From Ephemerocybe angulata (Eukaryota; Basidiomycota; Agaricomycetes; Agaricales; Psathyrellaceae): a stretch of DNA of 64,000 nucleotides. The notes below the pieces were generated by a model, which saw only the letters and a program-made list of their open reading frames with translations, did not search any database and had not been told where the DNA came from. The position numbers and the translations under genes were made by a program. Below, in pieces: positions 54,059-64,000 of the stretch (position 1 is the first letter of the stretch; each line of letters starts with the position of its first letter). The stretch covers positions 992,001-1,056,000 of the forward strand of contig JAACJK010000163.1 in the NCBI GenBank assembly GCA_013368325.1. Direction: 5' to 3'.

Positions 54059-55095
54059 TTTTCTGGACTATGGACTATGCATTGGATTGGAAAAAATACC
54101 CTCTCCCTTATTTATCTTACTAGTAAGGTCGCATTCGTTTGGCTCATCGTCGCATATGCATGTTGTAATGACTCTCACTATGTTTCCCCCCATACAGGAT
54201 TAGAATTTTATTGTACTACCAGCACTCCTATTCATTAATCGGGGTCTATCGATTCAAGAATAGACTGCATGGCCGGCCCTTGCAGTTCCGTTGCGCTTCT
54301 TCAAGAAGGAACAAGTTTGGCTCGCAGATGCCTCTTTCGGTTGCTTGGATATTATATTGTCCGGGTTCCGGGATGCTGGTGTTCGGTTTCTTAGAATTGC
54401 ATGTCTTCGCATTCCGTGTAGTTGGGTTCTTTGACTTCTGTGGGTGAATTATTGACCTTCGACAGGGGTACACTACGCCCATCGCTCCTGAGGGCAGATC
54501 GTCGGAAAAGACTCTAGGTGCGTTTTGTTTTCCTCTCCTTGCTTTTGCAATCTTATCGAGTCATTTAGGGTCCGGAACTGCGCCTGTTACTCGGTCGTAC
54601 CCTTCCCGCAAGCTTCCCGCCTTCATATAATTGTCATAGTCTCTTTTGGTGAAAAGGGTCCTCAATTCAAATTCGGTACTCTCCACACATGACATTGGGA
54701 AACACCGGATAGACCAGGTCACAGGTCGCGCGGACCACCCTTAAAGAACCGCACTGGGTGTCGATGTGCACCAACAGGGCAACTCTCGCTGATGCAAGAA
54801 CGCGAAGGCCTTCCGCTTCGCCTGCCGAATGTGAAGTTTTACTAAGCTTTTGGTGAGGGGTTTATATTTTTAAGCAAGTCCTTCCCGACGTTTGGGAACG
54901 CGCCGGGCCTGCAGTGGAGTGTCAGCTGAATGATCGTGACGGTCCAAGCCTCCGCTTCCTGCCTTCTGTGAAGGTATAGTGTCTTGGGTATATAAGGCAA
55001 GGCTGAACCTGGGGGATGTACAGCGTCCCCCCAGTGTACTTTCTCTCACACAAGCGCAGACCCAGGCCTCGTGTTTACCTATACTCTAACTCGAT
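54059..55095. other. Intergenic region with formate dehydrogenase promoter
   Basis: About 1 kb without a gene. Short frames at 54211-54482 have no recognisable product. The distal part is unremarkable single-copy sequence; the final 110 bp contain a TATA-like element and a CT-rich stretch (CTTTCTCTCACAC) next to the start codon of the formate dehydrogenase gene. Confidence 0.6.
54988..54996 (+). promoter_or_regulatory. TATA box of the formate dehydrogenase gene
   Basis: GTATATAAG lies about 105 bp upstream of ATG 55096, with a CT-rich initiator-like stretch between. This is the typical layout of strongly or inducibly expressed fungal metabolic genes. It is the clearest TATA box noticed in the window. 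Confidence 0.55.
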
Positions 55096-56740
55096 ATGAA
55101 GGTACGCCAGCGCTGTTAGAGCGTTTTGGGCGTTTTATCAAATGTACAGATGCTTATCGCCTTTTTGGATTGACTTGGCCGGTGTGTTGGGCAGGTCCTT
55201 GCTATATTGTATCACGGTGGAAAAGCTGCTGAAGAGGAGCCGAGGCTCTTGGGCACTGTCGAGAATAAGGTCTGTGGGCTCCCGTGCTGCTGCCCCCATC
55301 TGCGTTGTCGTTTAGACTGCTGATTGCGACATCGTATGTACAGCTTGGGATCGAGGCTTGGTTGAAGGAGCAGGGTCATGAGCTCGTCGGTACGTCACCT
55401 ATTTCGCGTAGTGGCTCCGATGTGGCGCATTTCGCTGATTCCCTTTGGCTGGATTAGTATGTGCCATACCTTGATTTTATCTTTCGGGATCTAGGGTCGT
55501 GTGACCAACCCGATTGGTTTTTAGGTGTCGAGTAGCAAGGAAGGCGCCGACAGTGACTTCCAGAAGCACCTCGTCGATGTGAGCGCCTAACATACCACCC
55601 CTTGCCGCCCTTCACATTCTAATATAATGCCTCACCCAGGCCGAAGTCCTCATCACAACGCCCTTCCATCCTGGATACCTCACTAGAGATTTGATCGAGA
55701 AGGTAAATAGCTAAAATCCTCGTCACATGAACTGTGAAGGGGCAGCGGCTAACGCATGATCATGATTAGGCGCCAAAGCTCAAGCTCTGCATCACCGCAG
55801 GCGTCGGGTCCGACCACATCGACTTGAACGCGGCAGTGGACCATCGCATCCAAGTCCTCGAGGTCTCCGGATCGAATGTTGTCTCCGTCGCGGAGCACGT
55901 TGTTATGAGCATCCTCCTCCTCGTCCGCAACTTCGTCCCTGCTCATGAGGTCCGTATTACCCCCTGACCCGCACCCTTCCTCATTCCTTCGATAAAGTGA
56001 CTAACCTCTCTCCCTTTCCAAAATCCACCAGATGATCGAGAGGGGCGACTGGCTCGTCTCCGCCGTCGCGCGTAACGCGTTCGACCTGGAGGGCAAGGTC
56101 GTCGGCACGATCGGTGCTGGACGTATCGGATACCGCGTTCTGCAGCGCCTCGTTCCCTTCGACTGCGCCGAGCTTCTCTACTACGACTACGCGCCCCTCC
56201 CACCCGCAGCTGCAAAGGCCGTGAACGCGCGGCGCGTCGAGGACCTAAAGGACTTCGTATCCCAGTGCGACGTCGTGACCGTGAACTGCCCGCTGCACGA
56301 GGGCACGCGCGGGCTCGTCAACGCCGAGCTGCTCAAGCACTTCAAGAAGGGCGCGTGGCTCGTCAACACCGCGCGTGGCGCGATCTGCGACAAGGACGCC
56401 GTGGCGGAGGCGCTCAAGTCCGGCCAGCTCAACGGGTACGCGGGCGATGTGTGGAATGTGCAGCCCGCGCCGAAGGACCATGTGTGGAGGACGGTGAAGA
56501 ACCCGCTTGGCGGTGGAAATGGGATGGTGCCCCATTATAGCGGGACGACGCTTGATGCGCAGAAGAGGTATGCCGATGGCGCGAAGAAGATTTTGGAGAA
56601 CTATATCAAGGGTGATGCCCAGGATGCGCAGAATATTATTGTGGGTCTCGGGAAGTATGAGACGACTGCTTGTGAGTGTCCAATTGGCTTTAGCCACTGG
56701 CAGAGTACTGACTTCTTACGCTTTAGACGGCCAGCGTTAG
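55096..56740 (+). CDS. FDH1: NAD-dependent formate dehydrogenase
   Basis: The first exon is a two-codon mini-exon (ATG AAG, donor GTACGC). Seven further exons follow, and the last supplies only YGQR and the TAG at 56738-56740. Motifs in order: [11 protein letters not shown] start, [11 protein letters not shown] (substrate-side loop), [32 protein letters not shown], the Rossmann motif [15 protein letters not shown], the catalytic Arg in [12 protein letters not shown], and [19 protein letters not shown], in which the His is the active-site base partner. Total length near 358 residues is normal. No mitochondrial leader or peroxisomal SKL is visible, so a cytosolic enzyme is likely. It oxidises formate to CO2 with NAD reduction, used in detoxification and oxalate/formate metabolism of wood- and litter-decaying fungi. 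Confidence 0.95.
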
Positions 56741-57439
56741 AGCCTTCTTTCAGAGCACAAGTTGGTGCGTTTTAAGATCCAGAGAGAATTGGAGATGTCC
56801 GTTGAGGCTGAAGAGAGATGTCAACGTTGTATATATCTGTATGTACTATGTAAACGATGAGAAGGTGTTATCTATGTCTGTATATGTGTCTATCACCCAG
56901 GCCCGGTTCAAGTTCGTCATCTATTTATTCTCTCCTCCTCGCCCTCGGATTACGGTTGTCTCTCGCGACGAGAGGCTGGTTTTACTAGGAGCCTGGTTAG
57001 ATGTCAACCACATATAGCTAGCTGTATGTATAAGAACATTAGACGAGTACTCAGCATAAGAGACGTAAGTGAGATGAGCTGATTGCCGCGCACCACTCAA
57101 GCGAACAATGACCGCACGACAGAAGGTACACGGACATCCCTCAGCTCCATTGTATTCCCCTAATCCAGCTTCACGGAAAGCATCGTTGGTACTATATAGG
57201 AGAGTAACGATAGATATTTATTTTGACTGCATATGTAACCAATGAAGAACGGAATTTGAATAGCGATTTCGTAGCAAATACAATGTGGTGGTTCTGTACG
57301 ATATGTTGAGTTATACAAGGTAGCGAAGTGTGAAATGATTATCGAACAACCACGGGGTAACATACAGAGATGAGGAACGAAACCCAAGAAAAGTCATATG
57401 CTGGATCGTATGCGATAAAAAACGCGGGACATGATAGCT
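56741..57439. other. Intergenic region between convergent genes
   Basis: About 700 bp of AT-richer sequence separate the stop codons of formate dehydrogenase and the Bud4-like gene. It should hold both 3' UTRs. I see no RNA gene or repeat here. Confidence 0.6.
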
Positions 57440-60400
57440 CTACTGGTGCGCCTGCGCTGAAGATGACGGCGGGTCGTAATTCGTAGCCATCTGCCGTGCA
57501 GCCTGCGCACGTTTCGTGATTTCGTCCTGCCGCTGCCAAAGCAGTTCTGCCCAGAGAGGATGAGGTGGGATATGCCCGACAAGCGCCCGAAGGACCTCGA
57601 GCCTAGCAACCAGTATCAGTATTTTATAGGCCAGCAGAGATAGGGAAAACGCACCATTTAGCCTTTTCTTCATCCGTGTCAGCGAAGAAGACGATCTCTT
57701 CATGCGGGAAGACCAGTCGGAAGGATCGCTCGACTCCATACATGGCCTCGTCATCCATATCTTGATCGTCATCAAGACGGATGGCCCGCCTGAGCTCAAT
57801 GGTAGATGTTACTTTCTTCGTAACATCATTGAACGCAATGAGCTGACCGCCCATCACCCTGAATTGCCTACGACGCCATGTCTACGGGGAAGGATATTGT
57901 CAGGTGAAAGGGTTAGACTTTGCAAAAATAGGGCGACGTACACTGCAATCACCGCCGTTCTGAGTAAGTGTTCCCTGGTAGTAAGTGACCTTGTGCCAAT
58001 TGATGTGCCTGAGGCCCTTGTGGCAGTCTTCCAAGCTCTGGGGGAGCTCGTCCTGAGGTACGCCAGGGAGAGGGGGAAGCCTGAACATTTGAACCACGAT
58101 TTCACCAACTTGCTGCGTCGAGTACTTGCCACCAAGCTCAGCCCGCTGGCCAATCAGAGGATAGCTAGTTTCGAACAAGCGGGTGTCACATCGGTGAACG
58201 ACGTCCTTGAACGCAATGAAGGCGCGGGCAAGAGTGCCATCGGGCTTGAGGTAACGGCCAAGGTTTTCGGGTAGTCGATGGGGTTGCGCAGTTTGAGACG
58301 GAGGGGGCATCGAGACGGGGATGTGAGAGTGTCGGTCCTTTTCTTTCTCCTTGATCTTCTTCGGTGACGAAGAGAAAAGGCTGAATCGGCTACTGCTCTT
58401 GGAATGGGTTTGCATGAGGGGAGGGAGGGGGGTTACTACTGGCGGGGGAGGGCGAACTGCAGGCGCAACAAGGGCCTGCATCTGAGCTTTGATGTGGGGG
58501 TCCATGCGAACTTTAATAGCCAACGTGAACTCGAGTTTGTTGTGCTCGATGCTAATTTGGATGTCAGCCAGTCCATCGAGAGACCAAGGGGTAAGATACG
58601 TACAGTTCGAACTCTTGCTCAATTGCGGTGCTCTCGGCGAAAGGGCAGTCAGGGGTGGACACGAAGTGAATGCCGTTGTTCAATGTGCATGACACAGCAG
58701 TTGGTTCGCGAGGCATAGGGACGTGGATATGCTTGATTCCAAGCACTGTGCATATGTTAAGAGGGGCTAGCGTAATGTGGACAATGATACGGACCTTTGA
58801 CGAAGACTTTCCCATATGCTTTGCTCTTGTCCTCAGCACGCCACGCTCGAATCTCTCGGGCGTATTGATTCTGAAAACGGTGTCAGCCCAAAATTTGAAT
58901 TGAAGCGACTAGATCACTCACCATATCGGACTCTCTACGAACAGGGCGCCAAGGTCGATCAGTGTGGACGTCACCAACGCCATGCAAATGCTGAACTCTA
59001 TCATCGGAAGAAGACGCGACAATTGTATTTGCCCTTTCGCGAATTTGATAGCGCTAGCGTCAACAGTTAGTAGATGCTGCAGGCAAGGGAGATACTCGCT
59101 CACCTTCTTCTTCGGCGGCTCCTGCATCTTGTTAAGCTCCTGTTCGATGTTGCCAAGAAGGGTATCCGAGTGAACCTGCGAAAGCTCAAGCATAGCCGTT
59201 TCCTTTTGATGCTCAGTGAGGTCTTCCACGTCGCCAGTGCTCATGCTGCGGCGATGGCTAGGTCGTCCAACCCCAAGGCGTCTCTGGTGCATCTTGGCCA
59301 AAGGCCCGATAGAATCGTCTTCGCCGCTGTATTCGCCCTCGCTTTGGTCATCGTCAAGGCCTCGCGCCTGTCGACGCTTCTGAAGTATCATTTGCTCTCG
59401 AGCCTTAATGTTTTCCTTGGGTGGTACGGGAGGGGGCATGGCTGAGGAAGAAGAACCACTGACACTCCTGCTGGTGATCCCAGATGCGGAAGTGGTCTGG
59501 ACCAGTGTGTCGGTGGCAGCGCGTTCGAGGAATTTGGGACGCGAATTGGTCACGGGTTCGAGGAGTGACAAGTCGGTCGCTTGCGAGTCTTGAGAAACAA
59601 AGGAGTCGTCAGTGAGCATAGAATCGTCCACCCGGCCGCCGGCAACATCCTCCATAAGCCTATCGAGAGCGCTCTTCATATCCATATCGACATCTTGATC
59701 GCCCATCCTCATGCCTGCGCCTTGTGGGAACCCGGCGCCTCCTCCCGTCTGTTGAGGCGTCGTAAGATCGGTAGAATCGATGTCTTCCTCGTCGTCGTCC
59801 TCTCGACTATGAGTCACCCCCAAGCCCCCTATGCTAAACTTGCTTCCGAAGTCGAATTTGAGGCGGTCTTCAGATCCAAGCACACCGAATTCGTCATCTT
59901 CATCCGCCTCGCAAGGAGAGACAAGGGACGCGACCGCCAGGCTACCTCGTTCAGCGTGGCCGACGATTGCAGTGTCCGTGCTCATATCCGTCATTCCAGT
60001 CATGATCGACATCCGATCGCGGTCCTTGTCGCGATCCTGCTCCTGAGGGATGAATGAAGGGGTAAGGTGGGAGTTGGCTTCGGAAGAGAGGATGGGGGAT
60101 GCGCGATGTTCTGTCGACCGTTCGGGGGATCTCGGTTCTGGGCTGGGACTGCAGAGGCTTCGTCTTCCCATCAGTCGACGCTTGACATCGTCCTTATTTA
60201 TGCGGGGGCGGTTGGCGACTTGGAGCCCGCTTGTCGAGAGCGGAGATGATAATCTCGTCAGGGGAGAACCACTGCGAACCATCGGTGAACCGGCACGCGC
60301 CCCAGGGGAACCGGACGAGACATGCAGGGGCGACGCGGCAAGAAAATCGTCGGTCGACGTGTTGAGCTTATGATCGTCGTCGTCGCCAGAGTCCGCGTCG

Positions 60401-62247
60401 TGGTATGCCGACTCCTGGATAAAATGTAAGTAGGGGTCCATTCTAAGGAATAAAGTACATACATCGATTCTGGAGGGTTCGTCCAGGGTCGAGCGATCAT
60501 CAAAATACGAGCCAGGAGCGGACAGGTCGGCGGGATTATCATTTTCCGCTGACGCGTCAAGATCAGCGGGGGGCGCTTCATCCAGTGGCCGTGATCGAGC
60601 GAACGGATCGGGCACAGCGGTGAGATCAGGAGTCGCGCCGGGAGCAGATGAGCTCACGTCTACGGCGCCTATGAGCTCACAGTCTGCGGGGGTTACAACT
60701 GGTGACGCACCTTGGGCCAAGTCAAATCGAGGGATCAACGCATCTTCCGTACGTTCGCGTGCGCTTGGAATCTTCATCGGTGAAGGACTGGGAGGTAGAT
60801 TGTTGACTTCATGGGCAATTTCGTCATTCTCTTGTTCCCGGACCTCCTTGACCCGCTCAGCATGGGTGGATCTGCCCAGCGGGGGTGTACTGTGCGTCAT
60901 ACCGGGAGATCGTCTAGGAGGTGTCGCTGGAGGGCCATTGGGAGAGGCTTGTGTAGGTAAATTGAGATTGAATGGATAGCGTCCTGGGCTATGTCCAGGG
61001 GAGTTACGTGGGGAGATTCGCTGGGGTCCAAGGTGAGGGGAGTGGTGCTGAAGGAAACGCTCGACGTGATGGCTACGACCCAGAGGCACGCCATCCTCTG
61101 TTTCGAGGTCAGGGGGAAGGCTGCTTTGCCTCGGAGGAGTACTCGCTACTGACGCAAGACTGTTATCGGCTAGAGAGGACGCTCCCTCGGAAAAGAACAG
61201 GTTGTCAACGATACCGGTGATGCTAGCGTCAGGGTCCAAGGCCATCGCAGAGTCGTCCTGCTTGTCCTCAAGTTCAAGGGGAATACTCTCGTATGAATCT
61301 TCGGGAACATCCTCGTGATCAGCTGCATAACTGTCTTCTTCTTCACCCGGCATAGCGGTTTGTTCATCGTCGTCATAGCGCATCGAGTTGTCGTCTGAAG
61401 CATCCTCCTCCTCACTTGTGCTCTCGAAGACACCATTATCCGAATCGTCATCACGGTCGAACTCCACAACATCGCAGCGTTCGTCGAAAGTAACTGTCTT
61501 GCGCCGCTCCCGTCGCCCGCTCCCGCTGAGGCGGGGACCGTGCATGCGTCTAGAGACGAGCGCCGGGCGCCCAGGCGAGGGGCTCTGCCGCGAGGGCGAC
61601 GGCGCGGAGCTGGGAACAAGTAATTCTGGCGTCATTGACACCGGCCTGCGCGTGGGGATGGGTATAGGGAGGGACGCCGATTTGAAGTCTTCCGAGTCGG
61701 GCGCGTTGTCGGGCTGGCGGAAAGGGCTCTTGGAAACGGGTTCCCGTTCCAGTAGAACCTCGAAGGCCTTGCTCTGCTTTCTCTCCCTCTTCAAGGCGAG
61801 TGGGCGAGAATTGTCGGTCTCTGCCATTTCGTGCATCGACGACGGTCGCTGTCGCTTTTCCCCCGAGACCCGGCGTCCCGGGCTCATGGGGAAGCTGATC
61901 GCTATGGGCGTGGGTTTGCTCGACTTTGAGGGTGTGGCAGGGGTCGGGATCTGGGATTTGAATGGCGACTTGGAGACAAGATTGTTGCTGTGCATATGTT
62001 TGTAACTTGAGGAGGTTCGCCTAGGAATAATTGGGCGGGCCCGGACTGGTGTATCGCGCTTCTCGATTCGCAGGGGGTTGACGAGGGAGTCTGAGCCAGA
62101 GCTGCTCGTCGACGAGATAGACCCAGTGTTCTGGACTTGTGGATTGGGATTCCACCCCATGCCTGACTCGCGCAGAATGGATGATTTAATGGGATCCGGC
62201 GAGTTCGAGAGCAGGCGGTCCTGCAAGGAGGGTTTGCGTTTGGACAT
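57440..62247 (-). CDS. bud4: Bud4/Mid2-like protein with anillin-homology and PH domains
   Basis: Minus strand from ATG 62247 (MSKRKPSLQDRLLSNSPDPI) to the stop at 57440. The first approximately 1,000 residues are Ser/Pro/Asp-rich and probably disordered, with an in-frame intron near 60460-60411. The C-terminal third is conserved: RPWRPVRRESDMNQYAREIR, then the anillin-homology segment AYGKVFVKVLGIKHIHVPMP, CTLNNGIHFVSTPDCPF and IEQEFEL, and a PH domain (TYYQGTLTQNGGDC; WRRRQFRVMGGQLIAFND; FRLVFPHEEIVFFADTDEEK). The domain order matches Bud4/Mid2/Int1, scaffolds that organise septins and the division site at the cell cortex. Several short introns cut the C-terminal part. The start could lie further upstream, but 62247 gives the most plausible N-terminus. 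Confidence 0.8.
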
Positions 62248-62560
62248 TGTCCACGACGGGCAGAGGGTGTTGGAGGACGGGGGAAGGGAGCTCGACGTCG
62301 GCGGGGACGATGATGAGGGCCGTGGTGTGGACAAGGAATTCAAAGTTGGAACGAAACGCCGTGACTTGCTCGACCACAAACTCAACAAACCCCGTGGGAA
62401 TACCTCCGTCGCGTCTGCCACGTGACGGTGTTCCTGGTTCAAGCTCCGCACAGCCCCTAACGGTAGTAACGCCGAATCAGATGCAAACCCCAGCCGGCAA
62501 CTGGCGGTCCGACTGGGTAGGAGAGGAGGTCGAGTCTTTGCTGCTCTTCCGTCTACAATC

Positions 62561-64000
62561 ATGTCGTTCCAGGGTCTTATTTCTGCGTCGGACTGCGGCA
62601 CATCTGCAAATCCTTTGGCACAGGTCTTGAAGCATACTGAAGGAGACCGCAGCCTGCAGCAGGTAGGTCTCCTCACCCTCTACACGTTGGGATGAAACTC
62701 AGATTTCATTAGGATAGGGTTGCCGGGCCTTCAGGCTCAAGGGTATGGACGTTTCTCCTCTGAGATATTCTTTAATCTTATTTGACGCTCTAGCTCTACC
62801 AATTACCTACGGCTGCGAACCCAGTTGCCGCCAACGAGCAAGATCTCGCACATGCCCGACAATTCTTTGAAGCCAAAGCTCAGGAGCATGGATTTGGGCC
62901 AGGATTCTCGATGCATCATGCCCACGACATGGCCAAGCTGGACGCTCGCCCCGATCTTCAGGAGGCTTGGGCCAAGGAGCAGAGCCTTCGATCATTCGAG
63001 GGGCCCGCGGCTCAGCATGCGGCTTGGGCGTCAGAGTTCCGTGCAGCATCCCAACATAGCGCTCAAGGGCCTTCGATGCAAGGAAATGGGTCGTCGGGGA
63101 TGCAAGGTAGGTCCCACGACTGCTTTACACTTCCGAAATTAACCTATTTCCTAGTGCAACCCCGGGCGTCTTATATGCCCTCAATGAACATGTACGGATC
63201 ATCTATGCCCTCCGGAATGTACGGAATGGGGATGCAACAGTACGGCTACAATCCAGGGATGCAAATGGCGGACCAGGGCAAAGGAAAGGGCAAGAGCAGG
63301 GAAGCAGACTTTGAAGCTGCGTTTGCACAGATTGCCGAGTCCTTTACTTCTGCACAGGCAGAATCGTCGAAAGAGGCCGAAGATCAACTCAGCAACTTGG
63401 AAGAGGCGCTGAAGAACGCGTCGCTAGACTCGAAGGAAGGGGACTCGCAGGCATCGGATTTCAAAGCGTGAGTGGCATTTCAGGCCGTCAATCTAAGCCT
63501 CGCTAACGTTGTCAAAGAGTATGGGAGGACTTGCAGAAATCGGAGCTACCCCCAAAGGAGGATGAGCTAGCTAAATGGGAGTCCGAGTTCACCCAGCTAA
63601 TGAATGCTCAACGCGACGAACTGGACTACGGCGATTCTATGCAAAATGCATGGGAGAGCGGAATCGGGGATTTCCAAGAAGGGACAAGTAACGATAGACC
63701 CCTTCAGTTTGACCCGGAAGGTGTACCACAGTTGGGGGAATATGTTTTCGGTATGTCCACCCCACAGCCAGAAAACTGTATATTGACTTATATATCTAGA
63801 GAAAACCAACCCATATTCACAGTCGCCTTCCCGGTCATTGCTGGGAGATGCAAAGGCCCTCCTGGAACAGAATGGATCATTGTCCGAGGCGGCGCTCATG
63901 TTGGAAGCCGCTATTCAACAAGGCGACCTTGGTGAGGGAGGGTACGAAGCCTGGGTTCTCCTGGGAGAGACCCGGAATATGGATGAGCGAGAGGACGCTG
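62561..64000 (+). CDS. PEX5: Peroxisomal targeting signal receptor PEX5 (N-terminal part, 3' end outside window)
   Basis: ATG 62561 opens MSFQGLISASDCGTSANPLA, with the conserved near-N-terminal Cys that is mono-ubiquitinated for receptor recycling. Exons then encode DRVAGPSGSR, LYQLPTAANPVAANEQDL, and WxxxF pentapeptides such as WASEF and WESEF that bind PEX13/PEX14. A Met/Gly/Tyr-rich segment and FEAAFAQIAESFTSAQAE follow. The window ends inside the region leading into the TPR repeats (GEYVF, EKTNPYSQ, then LLEQNGSLSEAALMLEAAIQ). The TPR domain, which binds the PTS1 tripeptide SKL, lies beyond the edge. It is divergent from the Bud4-like gene, 313 bp away. Confidence 0.93.

Overview
The window is nuclear DNA of a basidiomycete, most likely an agaricomycete mushroom-type fungus. 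Genes are cut by many short introns of about 45-80 bp with GTRNGT donors and CAG/TAG acceptors, GC is moderately high, and the right side carries intron-rich housekeeping genes of fungal type. I cannot name the genus. Exon structures were read by eye from splice motifs and paralogue comparison; no database search was possible.

Left 39.4 kb is a mobile-element island. Its backbone is two copies of a KDZ (Kyakuja-Dileera-Zisupton) transposase gene with an N-terminal CxC2 zinc cluster (22013-25656 and 30633-34509). Each is followed by two small two-exon genes of one family and then by a convergent TET/JBP-type 2-oxoglutarate/Fe(II) dioxygenase gene (27596-29015 and 36921-38508). Left of these lie two copies of another three-gene module: a small acidic/Ser-rich gene on the minus strand (4190-5059; 12737-13410), a divergent gene for a Cys6-cluster coiled-coil protein (5237-8288; 13641-16909), and a convergent gene for a long Lys-rich protein (8465-11597; 17122-20580). 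Minisatellites separate the modules; the ones at 11.6-12.6 kb and 29.15-30.0 kb are built from the same units in opposite orientation.

The most striking structure is a perfect 43-bp inverted repeat at 3960-4002 and 38654-38696. It bounds a 34.7-kb block holding all these modules. Immediately outside it lie two complementary pieces of one TET/JBP gene: the catalytic last exon on the left (3245-3859) and the upstream exons on the right (about 38716-39404), both on the minus strand. The simplest reading is that a giant cargo-carrying KDZ/TET-JBP element inserted into an intron of an older TET/JBP gene, whose own neighbours (a Cys6-cluster gene ending at 1700 and a small two-exon gene at 1785-2684) remain at the left edge.

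From about 39.8 kb the content changes. There is a sirtuin (39824-41637, minus), an unrecognised repeat-rich gene (42278-45386, plus) and about 2 kb of minisatellite and unassigned DNA. A conserved housekeeping block follows: cytosolic isoleucyl-tRNA synthetase (47362-51291), the U4/U6.U5 tri-snRNP zinc-finger protein Snu23 (51441-52235, minus), an Erd1-like EXS-domain membrane protein (52382-54058), NAD-dependent formate dehydrogenase (55096-56740), a Bud4/anillin-like PH protein (57440-62247, minus) and the 5' part of the peroxisomal import receptor PEX5 (62561 to the right edge).

By the known biology of the families, the KDZ enzyme would move the element and the TET/JBP enzyme would oxidise 5-methylcytosine. 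The Cys-cluster, coiled-coil and Lys-rich proteins look like chromatin or DNA-binding accessories. That last role is inference.
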